Translations under genes and position numbers: made by a program
Notes under the pieces: model-generated
What the model was told of the DNA's origin: nothing
Databases searched by the model: none
Seen by the model: only the letters and a program-made list of their open reading frames with translations
In this document: one piece after another, positions 8,953 to 17,085 of the stretch
Numbering within the stretch: position 1 is the stretch's first letter
Layout of the letters: every line of letters begins with the position of its first letter
Assembly: GCA_021324185.1 (NCBI GenBank)
Contig: JAJPJN010000072.1
Location: 1-36,537 of the forward strand
Direction of reading: 5' to 3'
Length of the DNA stretch: 36,537 nt
Source: Terriglobia bacterium
Lineage (GTDB): Bacteria; Acidobacteriota; Terriglobia; Bryobacterales; Bryobacteraceae

Positions 8953-10227
8953 ATGTCTATGGAAAAGGGCAGTAGTGTCTCCATAACGGATCAACCAAAG
9001 CCCGCCGCGATGTCGCGATCCGAGTGGATTCTGCTGGCGTTGCTGATCGCTTCCATTTTCGTGAACTATATCGATCGCGGCAATTTGTCTATTGCCGCTC
9101 CTTTGATGCAGAAAGACCTGCATCTATCGCCCGTTCAGATCGGCTTGCTGCTTTCCGGTTTCTTTTGGAGCTACGCGGTGCTGCAGCTTATTGGATTTTC
9201 GGGCTGGCTGAGCGATGTTTTGCCGGTGGGATTTGTATTGGCGGGCGGCTTCGTTATCTGGTCTCTAGCGACATTCAGCACCGGGCTTTTATCGAGTTTT
9301 GCAGCTCTGTATGCGGCGCGCATGCTTCTGGGCGCAGGAGAATCGCTGGCGTATCCGTGTTACTCGCGCGTGTTTGCGAGCGACTTCGCGCAACACCATC
9401 GAGGCCGCGCCAACGCTCTGCTGGACGCGGGCTCCAAGCTGGGACCTGCGGTTGGTTCGCTTCTGGGCGGCGTGCTGCTGGTGACTGCCGGATGGCGCTG
9501 GTTCTTTATTCTTCTCGGGGTGGTTGCGCTAGTCTGGCTGATTCCGTGGTTGAAATATATGCCGCATTCCTACGCGAAGCGGCCTTGTCATACACGGCCG
9601 GCTCATATCCTGTCGCTTTTGCGCCGGCGCAGCGCCTGGGGCACTTTTCTGGGACACTTCTGCGGCAACTACTTCTGGTTTTTCCTGCTGACGTGGCTTC
9701 CCACGTATCTGGTGAATGAGCGGCAATTTTCCATTCAGCGGATGACGGTGATCAACTCCGCGGCGCTATTCATTACCGCGGCCGGTACGGTAACGGCGGG
9801 TTTCGTCTCGGATCGTGTGATTGCACGCGGTGCGCCGTTGGGCACGGTCAGGCGGACGGTCGTCGTGAGTGGATTGATCTGCTCGTCGGTGATCCTGGCG
9901 GTGGCGTTTTTACCCGGCACGGTTGCTGCTATTGCACTTTTGTTTTTCTCGTGTCTGGCGTTCGGCGCCTACACATCGAATCATTGGGCGATTACACAGA
10001 CGCTGGCGGGCGCTCGCATGGCGGGCCGCTGGACAAGCATTCAGAACGGCATCGGAAACTTATCAGGCGTGGCTGCACCGCTCGTGGCCGGGTACGCCGT
10101 TGAGGCGACCGGGACGTCGAAAGCCGCATTTGTGGTGTCGGCGATCATTGTGCTCGTTGGCGCAGTGATGTGGGGCGTGGTGGTGGGGCCGATCTCAGAA
10201 GTGGACTGGAGCCCCGATTCGCGGTGA
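8953..10227 (+). CDS. MFS transporter, anion:cation symporter (hexuronate-type)
   Basis: A 424-residue inner-membrane transporter of the ACS branch of the MFS. NYIDRGNLSIAAPLMQKDL in helix 1 is the family fingerprint, followed by GLLLSGFFWSYAVLQLIGFSG, RMLLGAGESLAYPC and SNHWAITQTL near helix 10. ACS members include ExuT and GudP, which carry glucuronate, galacturonate or glucarate with protons. Next to two alpha-glucuronidases and a KDG-kinase-like gene, glucuronate or methyl-glucuronate is the natural cargo. About 12 transmembrane helices are visible. The start at 8953 is followed two codons later by a second ATG (8959), which is equally usable. The stop overlaps the next gene's GTG (GTGA). 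Confidence 0.85.
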   Translation: MSMEKGSSVSITDQPKPAAMSRSEWILLALLIASIFVNYIDRGNLSIAAPLMQKDLHLSPVQIGLLLSGFFWSYAVLQLIGFSGWLSDVLPVGFVLAGGFVIWSLATFSTGLLSSFAALYAARMLLGAGESLAYPCYSRVFASDFAQHHRGRANALLDAGSKLGPAVGSLLGGVLLVTAGWRWFFILLGVVALVWLIPWLKYMPHSYAKRPCHTRPAHILSLLRRRSAWGTFLGHFCGNYFWFFLLTWLPTYLVNERQFSIQRMTVINSAALFITAAGTVTAGFVSDRVIARGAPLGTVRRTVVVSGLICSSVILAVAFLPGTVAAIALLFFSCLAFGAYTSNHWAITQTLAGARMAGRWTSIQNGIGNLSGVAAPLVAGYAVEATGTSKAAFVVSAIIVLVGAVMWGVVVGPISEVDWSPDSR

Positions 10228-11177
10228 AGACTGAAGCCGGCATACTCTGTTGCGGAAATATCGTGTGCGACATTCTGGTGCAGCCCGTGGAGGAGTTGAA
10301 CTGGGGCGAGCCGACGAGCTTTGTGGACACGATCGAGCAGCGATGCGGCGGCAGCGCGGCCAGCACAGCGCGCACGCTGGCAATCCTGGGTGTTCCGGTG
10401 CGTCTGCTGAGCGCCGTGGGACGGGACAATCAGGCGCGATTTGTGCTGGAGGTAATTCGCCTGGCCGGAGTGGATACGGAGCACGTCAGCCGGGATGCGG
10501 GCCGCACGGCATGCACGGTTGCTCTGGTGAATAGCTGCGGCGACCGCAAATTTTTTCACCGGTGCGGGCCGGCCGTTGGCGCATCCGGCATCGATCCTAC
10601 TCTATACGCGGGCATGGCGCATTTTCATCTATGTGGAGTTTTCGTGACGCCTGGTCTTCGAGAGCAAGCACCTGAATTGCTGAAGAGCGCACGGGCGGCA
10701 GGGCTTAGGACGTCGTTCGATACGAATTGGGATCCGCGCCAGCGCTGGCTTGACACACTGGAACCGTGCCTTCCGAGTGTGAACCTTCTTTTTATGAACG
10801 AGGTGGAAGCGGTGAGAATCACGGGACAGACGGAGCCGCGGCTGATGGCGCGGTGGGCTATTGCGCGTGGTGTTCCGACTTGCGTATTGAAGCTGGGCGC
10901 CCGCGGGTGCGCCATCTATACGGATGACGTGGAGATCCTTTGTCCGGCATTTGAGGTGGAGGCGCGCGACACGACCGGAGCGGGCGATTGCTTTGCCGGC
11001 GGTTTTCTTTCGGCACTGCATCGCGGCGCCTCGCTCGCCGAGGCCGGACTGTTTGCTAATGCGGTGGCGGCCATGAGTGTGGAGCAAGTCGGAGCGGTAG
11101 AAGGCGTTCGCAGCGCGGCGGAGACGGAAGCGTGGATGCGCAGGACACCGCAACGAAAGGCTACGGCGAATGTCTGA
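10224..11177 (+). CDS. PfkB-family carbohydrate kinase, probable KDG kinase
   Basis: A 317-residue ribokinase-fold kinase. GTG at 10224 overlaps the stop of the MFS gene (GTGA) and places GILCCGNIVCDILVQP, the usual first strand, at residue 6. PfkB signature 1 region: CGGSAASTARTLAILG (41-56). Signature 2: DTTGAGDCFAGGFL (249-262), with catalytic base D255 and the GAGD anion hole. Expected reaction: ATP-dependent phosphorylation of 2-keto-3-deoxy-gluconate, the last common step of glucuronate or glucarate breakdown before KDPG aldolase. The substrate is inferred from the neighbours; PfkB sequence alone does not separate KDG from fructose or adenosine kinases. The stop overlaps the following ATG by 8 nt. 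Confidence 0.85.
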   Translation: MKTEAGILCCGNIVCDILVQPVEELNWGEPTSFVDTIEQRCGGSAASTARTLAILGVPVRLLSAVGRDNQARFVLEVIRLAGVDTEHVSRDAGRTACTVALVNSCGDRKFFHRCGPAVGASGIDPTLYAGMAHFHLCGVFVTPGLREQAPELLKSARAAGLRTSFDTNWDPRQRWLDTLEPCLPSVNLLFMNEVEAVRITGQTEPRLMARWAIARGVPTCVLKLGARGCAIYTDDVEILCPAFEVEARDTTGAGDCFAGGFLSALHRGASLAEAGLFANAVAAMSVEQVGAVEGVRSAAETEAWMRRTPQRKATANV

Positions 11178-13125
11178 TCAACCGGAAGATCTCTCGCGCC
11201 GGCATTTCCTCAAGCAAAGCGGGGCGAGCATCGCGGCCGCACCCGTTATTTCGGCACAGCAGGGCGACCCCCAACCCCATGGCTTTCAACCGGACGCCAA
11301 GCCGGAGAAGATTTCGGACAATCTTTTTTTGCTGGAAGACACCTGCAACGTGTATTTGATCCGCAGGGGAGATCGCGGGCTGTTGATCGATTTCGGATCG
11401 GGCAAGATTCTCGATTTTCTAGGGGAGCTGGGCGTCTCGCGCATCGATTGGATTCTCCACACGCATCATCATCGCGACCAGGCGCAAGGGGATGGACGCG
11501 CGGTTGCGCAGCGGATTCCGATCGCGGTTCCTGAACATGAGCGCGAATTTTTTGAAGCCGCTGAGAATTTCTGGCGCAACCGGCGCATCTTCGAGCTCTA
11601 CGACGTCAAGAACGATTTTTTTTCGCTGACCCAGAACGTGCCGGTGGCGGCTCTGCTGCACGATTACAGCACGTTCCACTGGGGTACAACGGAACTGTTT
11701 GTTCAACCCACTCCGGGACATACGCCGGGCTCGATTACGCTGATCTGCCAAGTGGACGGGAAGAGAGTTGCGTTTTCGGGCGATCTGATGCACTCGCCGG
11801 GCAAGGTGCAAACGCTCTACGATCTGCAGTATTACTATCAGGAGCACGAGGGCGTCGATCTTTCGATTTATTCGCTGGCGGAGCTTACCAAATTAAAGCC
11901 GGATCTTCTCTGCCCGTCGCACGGCCGGCCCGTTCCGGAGCCGCTGGCGGGGATGGCCGAGCTTTCGCAGAAGCTGCGCGACTGGCATCGCTATTGGTAT
12001 GCCCACCCACCCACATCCGACCTGGAACCGTATGCAGTCACGCCGCATCTGATCGCAAACACGGACACGACGTCTTCGTTCTACGCGATTGTCAGTAACA
12101 GCGGCAAAGCTTTGTTTGTCGATTACGGCTCAGCGAGCTGGACGTTTTTCCAGGTTTTCACGCGTTATGTGGGCGTGCGCAATCACATGCGCTTTGTGGA
12201 ACACAGCATCGAGAAGATACGCGCGCGCTACGGCATGAAGTCCATTGACGTCGCGATGCCAAGCCATGTGCACGACGATCATCTTAATGGCTTCCCGTAT
12301 CTGACGCGGCGTTACAGGACCAAAATCTGGTGCTATGAAAACATGGTGGAGGTTCTGGAGAACCCGCGAGGATTGAATATCGGCTGCATTCTGGGCGAGC
12401 CGATTAAGGTGGACCGCTCCTTTCGCGATAAAGAGACGTTCCGTTGGGAAGAATTCGAATTCACCGTGGTGCACTCGCCCGGCCACACGAATTATCAGAT
12501 GGCGATGTTCGCCACCATTGACGGCGCGCGCATTGCGTTCACCGGGGATGCCTTCTTCAACGATCCGGAGCATCCCAATTCTCTGCGGCATAACCTTATT
12601 TACCGGAACGAGGTGAGGAGCGGCGACCATTTGAAATCGATTCGGAACATTTTGGATTTCGAACCGAACCTGATTGCGCCGGGGCATGGCAGGCCGTTTC
12701 TGGTGGATCGCGAGGCGGCGCTGAATTTCGAAGAGCGGGCCAAGAAGCAGGATGCGTTTTTCCGCGATTTGATTGCCGATCCCGATCCTAATATGGGAAT
12801 CGATCCTTCCTGGCTCAAAATATATCCGTATCAAATGAGCATCCGGCCGGGCGAGGCGAAAAACGTCGAAGTGCGTTTTAGAAATTACCGGCCGCGCCGG
12901 GTTGAGATCGCGGCGATGTTTGTTCTACCCGATGGCTGGCGCGCAAGTCCACCCAGAATTTTAATTTCGGCGGAAGCAAACTCCGAAGCCAAGGTACAGG
13001 CTGCGATTTCAATTCCAGCGGGCTACTCGAATCTTTTTTCCCGCGTTGCGATTGCGCTGGACGTGATGGCGGATAACAAATATCTGGGGCAGATCGCGGA
13101 AGCGGTGGTGGACCTGGGCGCATGA
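11170..13125 (+). CDS. Tat-exported protein with two tandem metallo-beta-lactamase-fold domains
   Basis: A 651-residue protein. Its N-terminus has a Tat motif (SRRHFLKQSGASIAAAPVISA). Domain 1 (about 45-290) has H99-x-H101-x-D103-Q104, so the last His of HxHxDH is Gln. It also keeps H184 (TPGHTPGS), D205 (FSGD) and H251 (PSHG). Domain 2 (about 300-530) has a canonical H366-x-H368-x-D370-H371, H439 (SPGHT), D460 (FTGD) and H506 (APGHG). Residues about 550-651 form a beta-rich Ig-like tail. The fold predicts a zinc or iron hydrolase acting in the periplasm; the substrate is unknown. It overlaps the kinase gene by 8 nt and the GH31 gene by 4 nt, so the three are translated together. A role in ester or lactone cleavage of sugar conjugates is possible but unsupported by sequence. 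Confidence 0.8.
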   Translation: MSDQPEDLSRRHFLKQSGASIAAAPVISAQQGDPQPHGFQPDAKPEKISDNLFLLEDTCNVYLIRRGDRGLLIDFGSGKILDFLGELGVSRIDWILHTHHHRDQAQGDGRAVAQRIPIAVPEHEREFFEAAENFWRNRRIFELYDVKNDFFSLTQNVPVAALLHDYSTFHWGTTELFVQPTPGHTPGSITLICQVDGKRVAFSGDLMHSPGKVQTLYDLQYYYQEHEGVDLSIYSLAELTKLKPDLLCPSHGRPVPEPLAGMAELSQKLRDWHRYWYAHPPTSDLEPYAVTPHLIANTDTTSSFYAIVSNSGKALFVDYGSASWTFFQVFTRYVGVRNHMRFVEHSIEKIRARYGMKSIDVAMPSHVHDDHLNGFPYLTRRYRTKIWCYENMVEVLENPRGLNIGCILGEPIKVDRSFRDKETFRWEEFEFTVVHSPGHTNYQMAMFATIDGARIAFTGDAFFNDPEHPNSLRHNLIYRNEVRSGDHLKSIRNILDFEPNLIAPGHGRPFLVDREAALNFEERAKKQDAFFRDLIADPDPNMGIDPSWLKIYPYQMSIRPGEAKNVEVRFRNYRPRRVEIAAMFVLPDGWRASPPRILISAEANSEAKVQAAISIPAGYSNLFSRVAIALDVMADNKYLGQIAEAVVDLGA

Positions 13126-15266
13126 CGAGAAGACAATTCGGCAAATTTACTGCGGGCCTTAGCGCGCTGGCCGCGGCGAGCGCGCAGCAGACAGCTACGA
13201 AATCCGAACTGCCCGGCGTATGGCGCCTGCGATTCGGGACACCGGAAGCCATAACTCCGGTGAGCACTCGATATTATTCGCCTGCGCTCGACAGAATGGC
13301 GACCCTGCCTGCTGCGGATGCGCCTCCGATCGCGCTCCAATCTATCTCCGGCTATTCATCGAAGCGGGGATATGAAGTCAGGCTGCCGCTGGCGCCCGGC
13401 GAAGTGGTCTACGGACTGGGGCTTCAGTTTCATTCGGTGTTGCAGCGCGGCTTGAAGAAGAAGCTGCGCGTGAATGCGGACCCGGTGGCCGATTTAGGCG
13501 ATTCACACGCGCCGGTACCTTTTTATGTATCTGCGCAGGGCTACGGAGTGTTCATCGACTCGGCGCGTTACGTGAACATCTATTGCGGAAACAAGATCAA
13601 GAAGCATCGCGGCCAGACGCCCCCAGACGCCGCAGTGGCGGCGCGCATCGCGCAATTGCCTGCTGCCTATGAGCGCTATCACATAGCGGAAGCGAGCGAA
13701 GTTCTGATTGAGGTCCCCAAGGCGCAGGGTGTCGATATTTATCTGTTTGCCGGGCCTACGATGCGCGAGGCGGTGCAGCGCTATAACCTGTTCGCGGGCG
13801 GTGGGCCGTTGCCGCCACGGTGGGGCCTGGGGTTTTGGTACCGCTGCTACGAAAAGTTCAGCCAGAAAGAAGTTTTGGATTTGGCCGCCGGGCTACGGAA
13901 TGAACGCATCCCGTGCGATGTGATCGGGCTGGAGCCGGGCTGGCAATCGCATTCGTATTCGTGCTCGTTCGTATGGAGCGATCTTTTTCCCGATCCTGCG
14001 GCGATGATCGCAGAGTTGAAGAAATCAAACTACAACATTAACCTCTGGGAGCACGCTTTTACGCATCCGAGTTCGCCGCTGCACGCGCCACTCTATGACG
14101 TGTCCGGCGATTACGAAGTGTGGCGCGGTCTGGTTCCGGATTTTCTGGACGCGCGCGCGAGAGAGATCTTCGGCGGCTATCATGACCGCGAATTTGTCTC
14201 GAAGGGCGTTTCCGGATTCAAATTAGACGAGTGCGATAACTCCGATTACACCGGCAACTGGTCGTTTCCGGAACTCGGACAATTTCCTTCGCAGGCGGAT
14301 GGAGAGCAGATGCACTGTCTGTTTGGCCTGCACTATCAGCAAACGATTCAATCGCAGTACGACCGGCGGCAGACGCGGACGTTCGGCCTGGTCCGGTCAT
14401 CGCATGCTTTAGCTGCGCCATTCCCTTACGTGCTTTATAGCGATTTATACGATCACCGGCAGTTTGTACGCGCGTTGGTGAACAGCGGATTTTCCGGCTT
14501 GCTGTGGTGCCCGGAAGTGCGCGATGCGGCGAATACGGAGGATCTCATCCGGCGCTTACAAACGGTGATCTTCTCACCCCTCGCAATGGTGAATGCGTGG
14601 TACATCAAAAATCCGCCGTGGAAGCAGGTGGAACGGGAGGCGAACAACGCCGGCAAATTCAGCAAAGACTGGGAAGACACGGCAGCGATTTGCCGCCGCC
14701 TGATCGAGGTGCGGATGCAGTTCGTGCCGTATCTCTACGCGGCTTTCGCCCGTTATCATCTCGAGGGCGTTCCGCCGGTGCGCGCGCTGGTAATGGATTA
14801 TCCGGACGACCTGAAGGCGTGGACCGTTGACGATCAATATATGTTCGGGGACGACCTGCTTGTTGCACCGCTGTTTGCCGGTCAAAGCGGCCGCGTTGTC
14901 TATCTGCCCGAAGGCGAATGGTTCGACTTCTGGACCGGAGCTAAAACGGCCGGCTCACAAAGCGTGATGCGGAGCGGCCCGCTCGACTACATTCCGGTGT
15001 TCGTCAAGTCGGGCGCGCTTCTGCCTTTGGCGCAGCCTACTTTACACACGAACGATCCCGAATCGTTCACGCTTACGGTGCGTGCATACGGCAGCGGTGA
15101 ACGTGGAGCGGTGCTGTACGAGGATGATGGCTCGATCAAGCCGGTGTTCACGCGTGTGAATCTGACGTGGGATCCGCGGCAGCCTTCCGGAAACATGGAA
15201 CGTTCGGGGACGGGACCGGCTGCGCGATACACGGTGAAGCGATGGGAGCGGGTTCAGCCGGGCTAA
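13122..15266 (+). CDS. GH31 glycoside hydrolase, Tat-exported, substrate unknown
   Basis: A 714-residue enzyme beginning ATG at 13122 (ATGA overlap). A Tat-like leader is present (TRRQFGKFTAGLSALAAASA). The N-terminal beta domain (about 30-225) includes VVYGLGLQF and YGVFIDSARYVNIY. The barrel starts at PPRWGLGFWYRCYEKFSQ (231), with CDVIGLEPGWQ in strand 1. The nucleophile is D369 in GFKLDECDN, and the likely acid/base is D441 in VLYSDLYDH. The C-terminal beta domains carry DDLLVAPLF and VLYEDDGS. GH31 includes alpha-glucosidases, alpha-xylosidases and others; the KLDECD nucleophile neighbourhood is not the KTDFGE seen in YicI-type alpha-xylosidases. In this locus an alpha-xylosidase or alpha-galactosidase-type activity on hemicellulose side chains is a fair guess. 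It is convergent with the SDR gene 21 nt downstream; no clear terminator is seen between them. Confidence 0.88.
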   Translation: MTRRQFGKFTAGLSALAAASAQQTATKSELPGVWRLRFGTPEAITPVSTRYYSPALDRMATLPAADAPPIALQSISGYSSKRGYEVRLPLAPGEVVYGLGLQFHSVLQRGLKKKLRVNADPVADLGDSHAPVPFYVSAQGYGVFIDSARYVNIYCGNKIKKHRGQTPPDAAVAARIAQLPAAYERYHIAEASEVLIEVPKAQGVDIYLFAGPTMREAVQRYNLFAGGGPLPPRWGLGFWYRCYEKFSQKEVLDLAAGLRNERIPCDVIGLEPGWQSHSYSCSFVWSDLFPDPAAMIAELKKSNYNINLWEHAFTHPSSPLHAPLYDVSGDYEVWRGLVPDFLDARAREIFGGYHDREFVSKGVSGFKLDECDNSDYTGNWSFPELGQFPSQADGEQMHCLFGLHYQQTIQSQYDRRQTRTFGLVRSSHALAAPFPYVLYSDLYDHRQFVRALVNSGFSGLLWCPEVRDAANTEDLIRRLQTVIFSPLAMVNAWYIKNPPWKQVEREANNAGKFSKDWEDTAAICRRLIEVRMQFVPYLYAAFARYHLEGVPPVRALVMDYPDDLKAWTVDDQYMFGDDLLVAPLFAGQSGRVVYLPEGEWFDFWTGAKTAGSQSVMRSGPLDYIPVFVKSGALLPLAQPTLHTNDPESFTLTVRAYGSGERGAVLYEDDGSIKPVFTRVNLTWDPRQPSGNMERSGTGPAARYTVKRWERVQPG

Positions 15267-15287
15267 TGCGCGGCGCAGCCAGGCGGC

Positions 15288-16307
15288 TTACTTCTTCGCC
15301 TTCCAGAACAGCGCCGCTGCCCCGGCTACACTGGCCGCAATCAACGCGATGGGCACGCGGTGCAGATTGACCCAGTTCTGGCCACTGTAGGGCTTTGCGA
15401 CGGCATCGAATATGCCGTGTGCCTCGTAATCGCCTTCTACCGGCGCAAACAGGTTGTCGGGTCGATTGGCAGGAACCGGCTGGTCCGTTTGCTGGGAAGA
15501 ATAACCGTTCTTGCCGAGATACCAATCCGCAAAACCAGGCGCCACGTCCTGGGCATAAATCGCCTTGATGGTCGGGATGCCGACGAATACTTCACGCCGC
15601 TTGTGGTGGGCTGCCCAGTAGACGGCGCGCGCCGGAACTTCGGGCTCGAAGATCGGCGGCACGGGCTGGGGATGGCGCGGGAGGCGCGTGCGGCACCAGC
15701 TAAACTGCGGCGTATTGACGGCTGGCAGATGAACAACTGTGACATGTACGTTGCTGCGGTTGTGGATGAGTTCGGAGCGCAGGGAATCCGTAAAGCCGAC
15801 GATGGCGTGCTTGGCCCCGCAATAGGGTGCTTGCAGCGGAATAGAACGATAGGCGAGAGCCGAGCCGATCTGCACGATGGTGCCTTTATCGCGCGGCAGC
15901 ATTCGCCGCAACGCCGCCATGGTGCCATAGACGCATCCCAAGTACGTAACTTCGGTGGCGCGGCGGAACTCTTCCGGCGTGATCTCGGAGAGCGGCGCAA
16001 AGATGGTGGTCATGGCGTTGTTGATCCAGATGTCGATAGGACCGAATTCATTTTCAAGCGTTTGAGCAGCATTTTCGACGGCCGCGGAATCCGCGACATC
16101 GATGGAAAACGTAAGTGCCCGGCCGCCTTTTTCTTCCACTTCCGCTTTGGCGGCTTCCAGCCGCTGTTTTCCGCGCGCGATAAGCCCGATGGACGCTTGC
16201 CGGTTTGCGAACTCGCGCGTAATGGCGCGTCCCACACCGGCGGATGCACCCGTGATCATAACCACTTCGTGCGTTCGATCACCTGATTTTCCGTTTACCC
16301 GATTCAA
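15288..16307 (-). CDS. SDR-family oxidoreductase with C-terminal membrane anchor
   Basis: A 339-residue classical short-chain dehydrogenase. The TTG at 16307 is chosen because GGGAGG (16313-16318 on the plus strand) sits 5 nt before it; the next in-frame ATG (codon 17) falls inside the first beta strand. NAD(P) site: TGASAGVG (19-26); NNA at 96-98; catalytic S149 and Y162-x3-K166 (YCGAK). After about residue 260 the protein has a Pro-rich stretch and ends with a transmembrane helix (VPIALIAASVAGAAALFW, about 317-334) followed by KAKK. This anchored layout is seen in a widespread group of bacterial SDRs of unknown substrate, often near stress or lipid genes. It stands alone on its strand, divergent from the hypothetical gene at 16555. 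Confidence 0.87.
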   Translation of the reverse strand: MNRVNGKSGDRTHEVVMITGASAGVGRAITREFANRQASIGLIARGKQRLEAAKAEVEEKGGRALTFSIDVADSAAVENAAQTLENEFGPIDIWINNAMTTIFAPLSEITPEEFRRATEVTYLGCVYGTMAALRRMLPRDKGTIVQIGSALAYRSIPLQAPYCGAKHAIVGFTDSLRSELIHNRSNVHVTVVHLPAVNTPQFSWCRTRLPRHPQPVPPIFEPEVPARAVYWAAHHKRREVFVGIPTIKAIYAQDVAPGFADWYLGKNGYSSQQTDQPVPANRPDNLFAPVEGDYEAHGIFDAVAKPYSGQNWVNLHRVPIALIAASVAGAAALFWKAKK

Positions 16308-16312
16308 TTTTT

Positions 16313-16318
16313 CCTCCC
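16313..16318 (-). promoter_or_regulatory. Shine-Dalgarno that fixes a TTG start
   Basis: GGGAGG on the minus strand, 5 nt before the TTG of the SDR gene. It is one of the strongest ribosome binding sites in the window, and it supports a TTG start where an in-frame ATG exists 16 codons further in. Confidence 0.75.
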
Positions 16319-16554
16319 GTTGGGGGGATTGCGCGAGGTCGACACCTGTTACTGAACTTCTGCGGCGCGGGGGACTGTAACTTAGTGCAGGTAATGGTCA
16401 AGGTATGTAGATCGTCCTCTAGTCAGCAAGGCTCAGTGGAAAATGCAGGGCGCCCGCTCTTTCGATGCGCATAATGACTCGGTGCACCGGCGGTCAGGGT
16501 GGCAGGAGTTTCGCCCTGAGCAGTTGCCTGAACGATGTAAAAGGGGAATCCAAG

Positions 16555-17025
16555 ATGTGTGATTATTCGCTTTACGCGGTTCCGAACCGCTTAGCAGAGG
16601 ATGGAGAGACGGTGGTTCTGCACAAGTTCGGCACCGGAACGATTGGCTTCGCTTCCGTGATGGACGTACCACCCAAGCAGATTGCAAAGGCGACCGGCTG
16701 GAAGGGATTTTGCGTCGGCTTCAAGTCGTTATTCACGCCACGGAGCTGCCCGGTGGTTCCGGCTGTGTGCATGCCGCCCGGGACCCGGCTGATGATTACC
16801 GAAATGCCTTCGGAAAGCAGCCGCCGTCTTTGGCTGCGGCCCGGCGATAGCGCAATAGTGACCGAAATCACGAGTCAAAGCTATTCCTATCGGGATGCGC
16901 TGATTCTTCCCAACGGCAGGTGCGTGCTCCTGCAGGAACTGCCGGAAGGGATGAAAGCCATGGTGGTATCTACCGGTGTCGAGACACCCGAAATCGGGAT
17001 GCCATCGGAGGTCTATGCCAGTTAA
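16555..17025 (+). CDS. Conserved hypothetical protein (MCDYS-type)
   Basis: A 156-residue soluble protein. ATG at 16555 follows AAAAGGGGAA at a normal distance; upstream in-frame codons back to 16465 look non-coding. It starts MCDYSLYAVPNRLAEDGE, a start I recognise from small hypothetical proteins in several bacterial phyla, but I know no function for them. There are Cys residues at 2, 41, 55 and 62 (approximate) and a C-terminal part rich in beta strand (TRLMITEMP, SAIVTEITS, CVLLQELPEG). No signal peptide, membrane helix or catalytic motif is seen. It lies 60 nt upstream of the Mla genes on the same strand, so co-transcription is possible. The preceding 247 bases (16308-16554) hold no gene; a weak 6-bp dyad (TCAGGG/CCCTGA, 16494-16519) is the only structure I see there. 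Confidence 0.7.
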   Translation: MCDYSLYAVPNRLAEDGETVVLHKFGTGTIGFASVMDVPPKQIAKATGWKGFCVGFKSLFTPRSCPVVPAVCMPPGTRLMITEMPSESSRRLWLRPGDSAIVTEITSQSYSYRDALILPNGRCVLLQELPEGMKAMVVSTGVETPEIGMPSEVYAS

Positions 17026-17033
17026 GCTCGAAA

Positions 17034-17078
17034 TGGAGCCCGAAACGCCAGCGCCACGGAGCGCAACTGAAGGCTCCA
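17034..17078 (+). other. Inverted repeat before mlaE
   Basis: TGGAGCC (17034-17040) and GGCTCCA (17072-17078) are perfect 7-base arms separated by 31 nt, in the 60-nt gap between the hypothetical gene and mlaE, ending 7 nt before the GTG. In RNA this could fold into a stem with a long loop covering the start region. There is no U-tract, so it is not a standard terminator, and it may be chance. Confidence 0.3.
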
Positions 17079-17085
17079 GCGAAGC

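Noticed and set aside
15267-15287. Terminator between convergent GH31 and SDR genes
   Set aside because: Only 21 bases, GC-rich, without a clear stem and T-run.
15360-16286. 308-codon plus-strand frame opposite the SDR gene
   Set aside because: Shadow of the SDR; the SDR has TGASAGVG and YxxxK plus a strong ribosome site.
16494-16519. TCAGGG/CCCTGA hairpin as a terminator or riboswitch
   Set aside because: Only 6 bp arms with a 14-nt loop and no U-tract; no known riboswitch consensus recognised.
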